Shown here in pieces: positions 1 to 13,477 of a stretch of 64,000 bases of DNA (within the stretch, counting starts at the first letter, position 1; each line of letters starts with the position of its first letter). The position numbers and the translations under genes were made by a program. The notes below the pieces were generated by a model that was given only the letters and a program-made list of their open reading frames with translations, was not told the DNA's origin and did no database searches. Origin of the DNA: Anaeramoeba ignava (taxonomy: Eukaryota > Metamonada > Anaeramoebidae); NCBI GenBank assembly GCA_028826165.1, contig JAPDFW010000005.1, forward strand, positions 1 through 64,000, written 5' to 3'.

Positions 1-3000
1 TTTGGATATTGATTTTTCCAAAAGCAATATATAAAGGAATATGATTAAATTGAGTTTTTGAATTAATATCAGATTCTTTGAAATTAATAATTCAATAATT
101 TCTTGTGGATATTTATTTTTCAAAGCAATATGTAAAGATAATACATTTTGATTATTTTTTGAATTAATATCAGAACCTTTGGAAATTAATAATTCAATAA
201 TTTCTTTTGGATATTTATTTTCCAAAGCAATATGTAAAGGTATTTCATTTTCATTATTTTTTGAATTAATATCAGAACCTTTGGAAATTAATAATTCAAT
301 AATTTCTTTTGGATATTTGTTTCTCAAAGCAATATGTAAAGGTATTTCATTTTCATCATTTTTTGAATTAATATCAGAACCTTTGGAAATTAATAATTCA
401 ATAATTTCTTTTGGATATTCGTTTCTCAAAGCAATATGTAAAGGTATTTGATTTTGATCATTTTTTGAATTAATAACAGAACCTTTGGAAATTAATAATT
501 CAATAATTTCTTTTGGATATTTATTTCTCAAAGCAATATGTAAAGGTATTTCATTTTCATTATTTTTTGAATTAATATTAGAACCTTTGGAAATTAATAA
601 TTCAATAATTTCATTTGGATTTTTATTTTTCAAAGCAATATGTAAAGGTATTTCATTTTCATCATTTTTTGAATTAATATCAGAACCTTTTGAAATTAAC
701 AATTCAATAATTTCTTTTGAATTTTGATATTTCAAAGCAATATGTAAAGGTATTTCATTTTCATTGTTTTTTGAATTAATATCAGAACCTTTGGAAATTA
801 ACAATTCAATAATTTCTTTTGGATATTTATTTCTCAAAGCAATATGTAAAGGTATTTCATTTTGATTATTTTTTGAATTAATATCAGAACCTTTGGAAAT
901 TAATGATTCAATAATTTCTTTTGGATATTTGTTTCTCAAAGCAATATGTAAAGGTATTTCATTTTGATTATTTTTTGAATTAATATCAGAACCTTTTTCA
1001 ATTAATAATTCAATAATTTCTTTTGGATATTTATTTTTCAAAGCAAAATTTAAAGGTATTTCATTTTCATTATTTTTTGAATTAATATCAGAACCTTTTT
1101 CAATTAGTAATTCAATAATTTCATTTGGATATTTATTTTTCAAAGCAATGTTTAAAGATAATACATTTTCAATATTTTTTGAATTAATATCAGAACATTT
1201 GGAAATTAATAATTCAATAATTTCTTTTGGATATTCATTTCTCAAAGCAATATGTAAAGGTATTTCATTTTCATTATTTTTTGAATTAATATCAGAATCT
1301 TTGGAAATTAATAATTCAATAATTTCTTTTGGATATTTATATTTCAAAGCAATATGTAAAGGTATTTCATTTTCATTATTTTTTGAATTAATATCAGAAC
1401 CTTTGGAAATTAACAATTCAATAATTTCATTTGGATATTCATTTCTCAAAGCAATATGTAAAGGTATTTCATTTTCATTATTTTTTGAATTAATATCAGA
1501 ATCTTTGGAAATTAATAATTCAATAATTTCTTTTGGATATTTGTTTCTCAAAGCAATATGTAAAGGTGTTTCATTTTCATCATTTTTTGAATTAATATCA
1601 GAACCTTTGGAAGTTAATAATTCAATAATTTCTTTTGGATATTTATTTTTCAAAGCAAAATGTAAAGGTATTTCATTTTCAATATTTTTTGAATTAATAT
1701 TAGAACCTTTGGAAATTAATAATTCAATAATTTCTTTTGGATATTTATTTCTCAAAGCAATATGTAAAGATAATACATTTTGATTATTTTTTGAATTAAT
1801 ATCAGAACATTTGGAAATTAATAATTCAATAATTTCTTTTGAATATTGATATTTCAAAGCAATATGTAAAGGAGTATCATTTTCATCATTTTTTGAATTA
1901 ATATCAGAACCTTTGGAAATTAATAATTCAATAATTTCTTTTGCATATTGATATTTCAAAGCAATATGTAAAGGTGTTTCTTTATACCATTTATTTTTTG
2001 AATTAATATCAGAACCTTTGGAAATTAATAATTCAATAATTTCTTTTGCATATTGATATCTCAAAGCAATATGTAAAGGTGTTTCATTTTCATCATTTTT
2101 TGAATTAATATCAGAACCTTTGGAAATTAATAATTCAATAATTTCATTTGGATATTTATATCTCAAAGCAATATGTAAAGGTATTTCATTTTCATTATTT
2201 TTTGAATTAATATCAGAACCTTTTTCAATTAATAATTCAATAATTTCATTTGGATTTTTATATCTCAAAGCAATATGTAAAGGTATTTCATTTTCATTAT
2301 TTTTTGAATTAATATCAGAACCTTTGGAAATTAATAATTCAATAATTTCTTGTGGATATTTATTTTCCAAAGCAACATGTAAAGATAATACATTTTGATT
2401 ATTTTTTGAATTAATATCAGAACCTTTAAAAATTAATAATTCAATAATTTCTTTTGGATATTGATATTTCAAAGCAATATGCAAAGATATTTCATTTTCA
2501 ATGTTTTTTGGATTAATATCAGAACCTTTGGAAATTAATAATTCAATAATTTCTTTTGGATATTTATTTTTCAAAGCAATATCTAAAGGAATTTCATTTT
2601 GATTATTTTTTGAATTAAGATCAGAACCTTTGGAAATTAATAATTCAATAATTTCTTTTGGATATTGATATTTCAAAGCAATATGCAAAGATATTTCATT
2701 TTCAATGTTTTTTGGATTAATATCAGAACCTTTGGAAATTAATAATTCAATAATTTCTTTTGAATATTTATTTCTCAAAGCAATATGTAAAGGTATTTCA
2801 TTTTCATTATTTTTTGAATTAATATCAGAACCTTTGGAAATTAATAATTCAATAATTTCTTTTGGATTTTGATATTTCAAAGCAATATGTAAAGGAATAT
2901 GATTAAATTGAGTTTTTGAATTAATATCAGAACCTTTGGAAATTAATAATTCAATAATTTCTTTTGAATTGTTGTATCTCAAAGCAATATGTAAAGGAAT

Positions 3001-3647
3001 GTGACTTTTTGATTATTTTTTGAATTAATATCAGAACCTTTGGAAATTAATAATTCAATAATTTCATTTGGATATTTATTTTTCAAAGCAATATGTAAAG
3101 GTATTTCATTCCATTTATTTTTTGAATTAAGATCAGATTCTTTGGAAATTAATAATTCAATAATTTCTTTTGAATTTTGGTATTTCAAAGCAATATGTAA
3201 AGATATTTCATTTTCATTGTTTTTTGAATTAATATCAGAACCTTTGGAAATTAATAATTCAATAATTTCTTTTGCATATTGATATCTCAAAGCAATATGT
3301 AAAGGTATTTCATTCCATTTATTTTTTGAATTAATATTAGAACCTTTGGAAATTAATAATTCAATAATTTCATTTGGATATTTATTGATAAGTGCAGAAT
3401 GTAAAGAATTGTTTCTATTTTTATCAATCCAATTTAAGTTTGTTTGTTTTTCAATAAGTTTTTTAATAATTTCATTTGTTGATTTGTTTTTAAATGAATA
3501 ATTAAGAAAAGGTTCATTTTCTTTTTCAAATTGTTCTGTTGTTTGTAAATCTGGAATTGAATCAAAAAATTCCAAATCATTTTTTAGAATTGATTCATAA
3601 ACTTGTTTTAATTTATAATTCAAAACAATAGGATGATTGAAACTCAT
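1..3647 (-). CDS. Ankyrin-repeat protein, gene 1 of array (partial, runs off left edge)
   Basis: Reads leftward from an ATG at 3647 (MSFNHPIVLNYKLKQVYES) into an N-terminal cap and then about 32 ankyrin units of 102 bp (34 residues; core EIPLHIAL, then KEIIELLISKGSDINSKN). The start is supported by the T-rich TCATTTTT element just upstream and by the identical N-terminus of the gene starting at 6576. Ankyrin repeats are protein-binding scaffolds; the partner is unknown. By analogy with genes 2-4, a C-terminal BTB region should lie beyond the window. The frame is broken near 2998-3004 (a net 2-base difference from neighbouring units) and again near 80 and near 20 (single-base differences in G/T/A runs). 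The frame upstream is also open into gene 2, because no stop separates them. Either a real gene with consensus errors or a decaying copy. Confidence 0.75.
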
Positions 3648-3719
3648 TTTATTCTTTTTTTGTTTTGAAATGAAAAAAAATGGAAAAAAAAGGAAAAAAA
3701 ATGAAAAAAAATGAAAAAA

Positions 3720-6576
3720 GCAAAAAAAAATTTTTTTTTGTAAATCTTCCAAAATTAAATCAATTATGGATTTTAAATTTAATTGATAAAAATCTTTTAA
3801 ATAAACATATTCTTCAATATTCTCTTTACTTAATTTTGTTTCATCAATTTTATCATGATAAAGAAAATAAATTAATTGTTGAATTGTTTCAAATGATTTT
3901 CCTGAATAATCATGAACTTGATTTGATGAATCATTAACATTTAAAAACATTCCTTTAAATAAATAACTTCTTATTATTAATATTAATTTATGAACTTTAA
4001 TTTCTTTTTCATTATCAAAAATAATTGTAAAATCTTTTGTTTCTTCTTGTTGATAAAATTTATGAAAATCTTTTAATATTCCTTTTATTCCTTCTTTTTC
4101 TTTAATCCAATTTGAATCAAATCCAATTTCTTTGAATAAATTATAAACCTTTTCTTTTTCTTTTTCATTAAATTGATTATTAAATTTTTCAATAAATTTA
4201 TCAAAATCAATAAATCCTGTATAAAGAAAATTTAATGCAAATTGAATAATTTCTTTTGATTTTCTTCTGCAAATATTTATAAATCTTGTTAAAATTGTTT
4301 TATTATTATCAAATCTAATTAATAAAATTTGTTTATTAACTTGAAATTTGAATCCATCATTACTTTTAATTTCAATATCTGTAAAATCATTTGATTTCAA
4401 AAAATTGTTTAAATCATCATTAAACGAATAAATTTTTGGAAATAAATCAATCATTTCTTGATATATCTCATTTTGATTCAATTCAAAAATATTCAAATCT
4501 CTCAATAACATAATTTTAATTTCATTTGTATATTGATTTTTCAAAGCAATATGTAAAGGAATTTCATTCCAATCATTTTTTGAATTAATATCAGAACCTT
4601 TTTCAATTAATAATTCAATAATTTCTTTTGTATTTTGGTATTTCAAAGCAATATGTAAAGATATTTCATTTAGATTATTTTTTGAATTAATATTAGAACC
4701 TTTGGAAATTAATAATTCAATAATTTCTTTTGTATTTTTGTATCTCAAAGCAAAATGTAAAGGTATTTCATTTCTATTGTTTTTTGAATTAATATTAGAA
4801 CCTTTGGAAATTAATAATTCAATAATTTCTTTTGAATTTTTATATTTCAAAGCAAAATGTAAAGGTGTTTCATTTTCATTGTTTTTTAAATTAATATCAG
4901 AATCTTTGGAAATTAATAATTCAATAATTTCTTTTGTATTTTTATTTCTCAAAGCAAAATGTAAAGATATTTCATTTTGATAATTTTTTGAATTAATATC
5001 AGAACCTTTATCAATTAGCAATTCAATAATTTCTTTTGTATATTTATTTCTCAAAGCAAAATGTAAAGGTATTTCATTTTCATTGTTTTTTGAATTAATA
5101 TCAGAACCTTTTTCAATTAATAATTCAATAATTTCTTTTGGATTGTTGTTTTTCAAAGCAATATGTAAAGGTATTTCATTTTGATTATTTTTTGAATTAA
5201 TATCAGAACTTTCGGAAATTAATAATTCAATAATTTCTTTTGGGTTTTTAAATCTCAAAGCAATATGTAAAGGTATTTCATTTCTATTGTTTTTTGAATT
5301 AATATCAGAACCTTTGGAAATTAATAATTTCAATAATTTCTTTTTTTGGATTTCATTTTGATTATTTTTTTCAAAAAGCAATTAATAATTTAAAAAGGTA
5401 TTTATTTTCATTTTCATTGTTTTTGAATTAATATTAGAACCTTTGGAAATTAATAATTCAATAATTTCTTTTGAATTTTTATATCTCAAAGCAAAATGTA
5501 AAGGAGTTTCAAATATATTGTTTTTTAAATTAATATCAGAACCTTTATCAATTAATAATTCAATAATTTCTTTTGGATATTTGTTTTCTAAAGCAAAATG
5601 TAAAGATATTTCATTTTTATTATTTTTTGAATTAATATCAGAACCTTTTTCAATTAATAATTCAATAATTTCTTTTGGATATTTGTTTTTCAAAGCAATA
5701 TGTAAAGGTATTTCATTTTGATAATTTTTGAATTAATATCAGAACCTTTGGAAATTAATAATTCAATAATTTCTTTTGGATATTTGTTTTTCAAAGCAAT
5801 ATGTAAAGGTATTTCATTCCAATTATTTTTTGAATTAATATCAGAACCTTTGGAAATTAATAATTCAATAATTTCTTTTGGATATTTATTGATAAGAGCA
5901 GAATGTAAAGGTATTTCATTCCATTTGGTTTTTGAATTAATATCAGAACCTTTTGGAAATTAATAATTCAATAATTTCATTTTTGGATATTTATTTTCAA
6001 AGCAAATATGTAAAGGTATTTCATTTTCATTATTTTTTGAATTAATATTAGAACCTTTTTCAATTAATAATTCAATAATTTCTTTTGGATATTCATTTCT
6101 CAAAGCAATATGTAAAGGTATTTCATTCCATTTGGTTTTTGAATTAATATCAGAACCTTTTTCAATTAGCAATTCAATAATTTCATTTGGATATTTATTT
6201 TCCAAAAGAAATATGTAAAGGTTTTGAATTATTTCTTTTCATTGTTTTTGAATTAATATTAAAGATCAGAACCTTTGGAAATTAATAATTCAATAATTTC
6301 TTTTGGATATTTGTTGATAAGAGCAGAATGTAAAGAATTGTTTCTATTTTTATCAATCCAATTTAAATTTGTTTGTTTTTCAATAAGTTTTTTAATAATT
6401 TCATTTGTTGATTCGTTTTTAAATGAATAATTAAGAAAAGGTTCATTTTCATTTTCAAATTGTTCTGTTGTTTGTAAATCTGGAATTGAATCAAAAAATT
6501 CCAAATCTTTTTTTAGAATTGATTCATAAACTTGTTTTAATTTATAATTCAAAACAATAGGATGATTGAAACTCAT
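3720..6576 (-). pseudogene. Ankyrin-BTB gene 2 of array, multiple frame breaks
   Basis: Starts at 6576 with the same MSFNHPIVLNYK cap as gene 1, continues through roughly 18 ankyrin units of 34 residues, and ends in two BTB-like segments. The first is degenerate (about 4380-4250, with FKFQVNKQILLIRF); the second is canonical (about 4040-3830, with KDFTIIFDNEKEIKVHKLIL and YLFKGMFLNVNDSS). BTB domains mediate dimerisation or Cullin-3 binding in known families; no role is shown here. The frame breaks at several places (about 6265, 6210-6240, 5985, 5740, 5415, 5390 and 5340), mostly where A/T runs differ by one from neighbouring units. The 3' end has lost a stop compared with gene 3, and the frame stays open into gene 1. 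Called a pseudogene because of the number of breaks, but assembly error in a repeat array could give the same picture. Confidence 0.65.
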
Positions 6577-6644
6577 TTTATTCTTTTTGTTTTGAAATGA
6601 AAAAAAATGGAAAAAAATGAAAAAAAAAATGAAAAAAAATGGAA

Positions 6645-9600
6645 TTATTTTTCTGAAAAGGATTTGGAATAAAAATCAATTAAATAAGATCCTAAAATTG
6701 ATTTTAAATTTAATTGATAATAATCTTTTAAATCAACATATTCTTCAATATTCTCTTTACTTAATTTTGTTTCATCAATTTTATCATGATAAAGAAAATA
6801 AATTAATTGTTGAATTGTTTCAAATGATTTTCCTGAATAATCATGAACTTGATTAGATGAATCATTAACATTTAAAAACATTCCTTTAAATAAATAACTT
6901 CTTATTATTAATATTAATTTATGAACTTTAATTTCTTTTTCATTATCAAAAATAATTGTAAAATCTTTGGTTTCTTCTTGTTGATAAAATTTATGAAAAT
7001 CTTTTAATATTCCTTTTATTCCTTCTTTTTCTTTAATCCATTTTAAATCAAACCCAATTTCTTTGAATAAATTATAAACCTTTTCTTTTTCTTTTTCATT
7101 AAATTGATTATTAAATTTTTCAATAAATTTATCAAAATCAATAAATCCTGTATAAAGAAAATTTAATGCAAATTGAATAATTTCTTTTGATTTTCTTCTG
7201 CAAATATTGATAAATTGTTCAAAAATTGTTTTATTATTATCAAATCTAATTAATAAAATTTGTTTATTAACTTGAAATTTGAATCCATCATTACTTTTAA
7301 TTTCAATATCTGTAAAATCATTTGATTTCAAAAAATTGTTTAAATCATCATTAAATGAATAAATTTTTGGAAATAAATCAATCATTTCTTGATATATCTC
7401 ATTTTGATTCAATTCAGAAATATTCAAATTTCTCAATAACATAATTTTAATTTCTTCAGGATATTTGTTTTTCAAAGCAAAATGTAAAGGTATTTCATTC
7501 CATTTGTTTTTTGAATTAATATCAGATCCTTTGGAAATTAATAATTCAATAATTTCTTTTGGGTTTTGGAATTTCAAAGCAATATGTAAAGGTATTTCAT
7601 TTTGATTAGTTTTTGAATTAAGATTAGATCCTTTGGAAATTAATAATTCAATAATTTCTTTTGTATTTTTATTTTTCAAAGCAATATGTAAAGGTGTTTC
7701 ATTTTCAATATTTTTTGAATTAATATCATAACCTTTGGAAATTAATAATTTAATAATTTCTTTTGGGTTTTTGTATTTCAAAGCAAATATGTAAAGGTAT
7801 TTCATTTTCATCAGTTTTTGAACTAATATCAGAACCTTTGGAAATTAATAATTCAATAATTTCTTTTGGATTTTGATTTTTCAAAGCAATATGTAAAGGT
7901 GTTTCATTCCAATCATTTTTTGAATTAATATCAGAACCTTTTTCAATTAATAATTCAATAATTTTTGGATATTTATTTTCCAAAGAAATATGTAAAGATA
8001 TTTCATTCCATTTGTTTTTTGAATTAATATCAGATCCTTTTTCAATCAACAATTCAATAACTTCATTTGGATATTTATTTTCCAAAGCAATATGTAAAGA
8101 TGTTTCATTTCCATTGTTTTTTGAATTAATATCAGAACCTTTTTCAATTAATAATTCAATAATTTCTTTTGGGTTCTTGTTTTTCAAAGCGATTTTTAAT
8201 GGAATATCGGAAAAAAGTTTTGTTTTTGAATTAATATCAGATCCTTTTTCAATTAATAATTCAATAATTTCTTTTGGATATTTATTTCTCAAAGCAATGT
8301 GTAAAGATATTTCTTTTTGATTGTTTTTTGAATTAAGATTAGAACCTTTGGAAATTAATAATTTAATAATTTCTTTTGGATTTTGGTTTTTCAAAGCAAT
8401 ATGTAAAGGTATTTCATTCCAATCATTTTTTGAATTAATATCAGAACCTTTTTCAATTAATAATTCAATAATTTCTTTTGGATATTTATTTTCCAAAGAA
8501 ATATGTAAAGGTATTTCATTTTGAATATTTTTTGAATTAATATCAGATCCTTTTTCAATTAATAATTCAATAATTTCTTTTGGATATTTATTTTCCAAAG
8601 AAATATGTAAAGGTAGTTCATTTTGATTATTTTTTGAATTAATATCAGAACATTTTTCAATTAACAATTCAATAATTTCTTTTGGATATTGGTTTTTCAA
8701 AGAAATATGTAAAAGTGTTTCATTTTGATTATTTTTTGAATTAATATCAGATCCTTTTTCAATTAATAATTCAATAATTTCTTTTGGATATTGATTTTTC
8801 AAAGCAATATGTAAAGGTATTTCATTTTCATTATTTTTTGAATTAATATTAGAACCTTTTGAAATTAATAATTCAATAATTTCTTTTGGATATTGGTTTT
8901 TCAAAGCAATATGTAAAGGTATTTCATTTTGATTATTTTTTAAATTAAGATTAGAACCTTTTTCAATTAATAATTTAATAATTTCATTTGGATTTTTATT
9001 TTTCAAAGCAAAATTTAAAGGTGTTTCATTTTGATTGTTTTTTGAATTAAGATTAGAACCTTTTTCAATTAATAATTCAATAATTTCTTTTGGATATTTA
9101 TTTTTCAAAGCAATATGTAAAGGAGTTTCATTTTCATCATTTTTTGAATTAATATCAGAACCTTTTTCAATTAATAATTCAATAATTTCTTTTTGATATT
9201 GGTTTTTCAAAGCAATATGTAAAGGTATTTCATTTTCATCATTTTTTGAATTAATATTAGAACCTTTTTCAATTAATAATTCAATAATTTCTTTTGGATT
9301 TTTGTTTTTCAAAGCAATGTGTAAAGGAGTTTCATTTTCATCATTTTTTGAATTAATATTAGAAACTTTGGAAATTAATAATTCAATAATTTCTTTTGGA
9401 TTTTGGTTTTTCAAAGCAATATGTAAAGGAGTTTCATTTTCATCATTTTTTGAATTAATATTAGAACCTTTTTCAATTAATAATTCAATAATTTCTTTTG
9501 TATTTTTGTTTTTCCAAAGCAATATGCAAAGGAGTTTCAAATATATTGTTTTTTGAATTAATATTAGAACCTTTGGAAATTAATAATTTAATAATTTCTT

Positions 9601-10078
9601 TTGGATATTTGTTTCTCAAAGCAAAATGTAAAGGTATTTCATTTTCATTGTTTTTTGAATTAATATCAGAACATTTGGAAATTAATAATTTAATAATTTC
9701 TTTTGAATATTTGTTTTTCAAAGCAATATGTAAAGGTATTTCATTTTCATTATTTTTTGAATTAATATCAGAACCTTTTTCAATTAATAATTTAATAATT
9801 TCTTTTGGATATTTGTTGATAAATGCAATATGTAAACAATTGTTTCCACCTTCATCAATACAATTTAAATTTGTTTGTTTTTCAATAAGTTTTTTAATAA
9901 TTTCATTTGTTGATTCGTTTTTAAATGAATAATTAAGAAAAGGTTCATTTTCATTTTCTAATTGTTCTGTTGTTTGTAAACCTGAAATCAAATCAAAAAG
10001 TTCAATACCATTTTCTTTCATTTCTTGATAAGTTTGCAATAAGTCAACAAAGGATTGCAAAAAATTAGTGGAATTCAT
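6645..10078 (-). CDS. Ankyrin-BTB protein, gene 3 of array
   Basis: Begins at 10078 (MNSTNFLQSFVDLLQTYQEM), a cap that differs from genes 1 and 2 for about 40 residues and then converges at LQTTEQLENENEPFLNYSFK. About 24 ankyrin units of 34 residues follow, then the linker MLLRNLNISELNQNEIYQ and two BTB-like segments, the second with VHKLILIIRSYLFKGMFLNV. It ends at a TAA at 6645-6647 after FYSKSFSEK. Length would be about 1140 residues. Two frame breaks interrupt it, near 9510 (a doubled C in TTTTTCCAAAG) and near 7785 (an extra A in the GCAAA region). Only 68 bp separate it from gene 2. It is the best-preserved minus-strand copy and shows what the gene 2 terminus should look like. Confidence 0.72.
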
Positions 10079-10263
10079 TTTATTATTTTTTTGAAAAGAA
10101 AAAAAATGAAAAATGAAAAATGAAAAAGCAAAAAAAAAGGAAAAAAATTAAATAAACAGAAAATTGAAGAATATTTTGATTTCAAAGATTTTTCTCAATT
10201 AAATTTAAATACAAAACAAAAATTTTCTTTTCATTTTTTTCCATTTTTTTTTAATTATTAAAA
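10079..10263. promoter_or_regulatory. Divergent promoter between ankyrin genes 3 and 4
   Basis: A 185-bp gap between head-to-head starts. Both edges carry T-rich TCATTTTT repeats on their own sense strand (three ATGAAAA units at 10104-10125 read from the minus gene; TCATTTTTTTCCATTTTTTT at about 10232-10252 for the plus gene). It sits at the centre of a large inverted repeat made by the two gene families. Promoter function is inferred from position and from the recurrence of the motif. Confidence 0.5.
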
Positions 10264-13200
10264 ATGAAAAGAATTTATCAAGCAATTAAAAAAAATGATT
10301 TGGAATTTTTTAATAAAATTAAAACTTTGAAAACAAAAGAAAAAACTGAAAAAGAAAACAAACCTTTTCTTAATTATGCATTTAAAAACAAATCAACAAA
10401 TGAAATTATTAAAAAACTTATTGAAAAACAAACAAATTTAAATTGGATTGATAAAAATAGAAACAATTCTTTACATTCTGCTTTGAAATATAAAAATACA
10501 AAAGAAATTATTGAATTATTAATTGAAAAAGGATCTAATATTAATTCAACAAATAAAGAATATGAAATACCTTTACATATTGCTTTGAAATATAAAAATT
10601 CAAAAGAAATTATTGAATTATTAATTGAAAAAGGTTCTGATATTAATTCAAAAAATAAATGGAAAGAAATATCTTTACATATTGCTTTGAAAAACCAATA
10701 CCCAAAAGAAATTATTGAATTGTTAATTTACAAAGGATCTAATCTTAATTTAAAAAACAATATATTTGAAACTCCTTTACATATTGCTTTGAAAAATAAA
10801 AATACAAAAGAAATTATTGAATTATTAATTGAAAAAGGTTCTAATCTTAATTTAAAAAACAATCAAAATGAAATACCTTTACATATTGCTTTGAAATATA
10901 AAAATACAAAAGAAATTATTGAATTATTAATTGAAAAAGGTTCTAATCTTAATTCAAAAAACAATCAAAATGAAATACCTTTACATATTGCTTTGAAAAA
11001 TAAAAATACAAAAGAAATTATTAAATTATTAATTGAAAAAGGTTCTAATCTTAATTCAAAAAACAATGAAAATGAAATACCTTTACATATTGCTTTGAAA
11101 TATAAAAATACAAAAGAAATTATTAAATTATTAATTGAAAAAGGTTCTGATATTAATTCAAAACTAAAATGGAATCAATCAATTTTATATTATACTTTAA
11201 AAAATAATTATCCAAAAGAAATTATTGAATTATTAATTGAAAAAGGTTCTAATATTAATTTAAAAAATATTGAAAATGAAATACCTTTACATTTTGCTTT
11301 GAAATACCAAAATCCAAAAAAAATTATTGAATTATTAATTGAAAAAGGATCTAATATTAATTCAAAAAATATTGAGAAAAGAAATAATATTGCTTTGAAA
11401 TGCCAAAATTCAAAAAGAAATTATTGAATTATTAATTGAAATGTGAAATTCCTTTGCATATTGCTTTGAAAAATGAATATCCAAAAGAAATTATTAAATT
11501 ATTAATTGAAAAAGGTTCTGATATTAATTCAAAAAATAATGAAAATGAAATACCTTTACATATTGCTTTGAAAAATGAATATTCAAAAGAAATTATTGAA
11601 TTGTTAATTGATAAAGGATCTAATATTAATTCAAAAACCAAAGATAGCGAAACACCTTTACATATTGCTTTTCAATATAAAAATTCAAAAGAAATTATTG
11701 AATTGTTAATTGATAAAGGATCTAATATTAATTTAAAAAACTATTGGAATCAAGAAATACCTTTACATATTTCTTTGAAAAATAAATATCCAAAAGAAAT
11801 TATTGAATTATTAATTGATAAAGGTTCTGATATTAATTCAAAAAATAATGAAAATGAAACTCCTTTACATATTGCTTTGAAATATCAAAAATACAAAAGA
11901 AATTATTGAATTGCTAATTGAAAAAGGTTCTGATATTAATTCAAAAAATAATGAAAATGAAACACCTTTACATATTGCTTTGAAATACAAAATACAAAAG
12001 AAATTATTGAATTATTAATTGAAAAAGGTTCTAATATTAATTCAAAAAATATTCAAAATGAAATTCCTTTACATATTGCTTTGAAAAACAAAAATACAAA
12101 AGAAATCATTGAATTATTAATTTCAAAAGGCTCTGATATTAATTCAAACAACAATCAAAATGAAATTCCTTTACATATTGCTTTGAGAAATAATTATCCA
12201 AAAGAAATTATTGAATTATTAATTTCAAATGAATCACATCTTAATTCAATTATTAATCTAAATGAAGTACCTTTACACATTGCTTTGAAATGCCAAAATC
12301 CAAATGAAATGATTAAATTATTAATTGAAAAAGGTTCTAATATTAATTCAAAAAACAATAAAAATGAAATTCCTTTACATATTGCTTTGAAAAATAAAAA
12401 TACAAAAGAAATTATTGAATTATTAATTGAAAAGGATCTGATATTAATTCAAAAAATAATGAAAATGAAATACCTTTACATATTGCTTTGAAAAACAAAA
12501 ATACAAAAGAAATTATTGAATTATTAATTGAAAAAGGATCTGATATTAATTCAAAAAATAATAAAAATGAAACATCATTAGATATTGTTTTGAAAAACCA
12601 ATATTCAAATGGAATAAAAATCCTATTATTGAGAAACACAGAAATTTCGAATTTGAATCAAGATGACATTAACCAAGAAATACTGAAATTATTTACAAAA
12701 ATCTATTCATTTATTGATGATTTAAAAAATTTATTCAAATCAAATGAATTCAAGGATATTGAAATTAAAAGTAATGATGAATTCACATTTCAAGTTAATA
12801 AACAAATTTTATTAATTAGATTTGATAATAATAAAACAATTTTAACAAGATTTATAAATATTTGCAGAAGAAAATCAAAAGAAATTATTGAACTTTGCTT
12901 AAAATTTCTTTATACAGGATTTTTTGATTTTGATAATATTATTCGACATAAATTCCAAATTTATTCAAATAATTTTGATCCAAAAGAAAAAGAAATGGTT
13001 TATGATTTTTTCAAAGAAATTGGATTTGATTTAAAATGGATTAAAGAAAAAGAAGGAATAAAAGGAATATTAAAAGATTTCCATAAATTTTATCAACAAG
13101 AAGAAACCAAAGATTTTACAATTATTTTTGATAATGAAAAAGAAATTAAAGTTCATAAATTAATATTAATAATAAGAAGTTAATTATTTAAAGGAATGTT

Positions 13201-13423
13201 TTTAAATGTTAATGATTCATCAAATCAAGTTCATGATTATTCAGGAAAATCATTTGAAACAATTCAACAATTAATTTATTTTCTTTATCATGATGAATTT
13301 GATGAAACAAAATTAAGTAAAGAGAATATTCAAGAATCTATTGATTTCAAAGATTATTATCAATTAAATTCTAAATCAATAATTAATTTATATCGAATGG
13401 ATTTTATAAAGAAATTTAAATAA
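10264..13423 (+). pseudogene. Ankyrin-BTB gene 4, inverted copy with nonsense codon and frame breaks
   Basis: Opposite orientation to genes 1-3, starting at 10264 (MKRIYQAIKKNDLEFFNKIK) after a TCATTTTTTTCC element. Cap, about 20 ankyrin units and two BTB-like segments as in the paralogues. Breaks: near 11380; a truncated unit around 11425-11450; +1 at about 11888 (A5 for A4) balanced by -1 at about 11990; -1 at about 12430 (A4 for A5). In the second BTB domain an in-frame TAA at 13181-13183 replaces the Tyr codon TAT found in both paralogues; this is a substitution, not a length change. The frame then continues (LFKGMFLNVNDSS) to TAA at 13423. The substitution makes genuine decay likelier here than in gene 3; a truncated but functional product is also possible. 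Confidence 0.7.
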
Positions 13424-13477
13424 AAAATTTTTTGTTTCATTTTTTTCATTTTTTCATTTTTTTTTTAGTTAATAAAA

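Noticed and set aside
179-2398. Plus-strand frames rich in NNSIISFGY repeats
   Set aside because: They are the antisense of minus-strand ankyrin units; the EIPLHIAL/KEIIELL reading on the minus strand matches a known repeat and has matching caps and BTB ends.
13181-13183. Stop-codon reassignment (TAA read as an amino acid)
   Set aside because: TAA ends many intact genes in the window, including RCC1-BTB, HACD and cytochrome b5, so a nonsense mutation is simpler.
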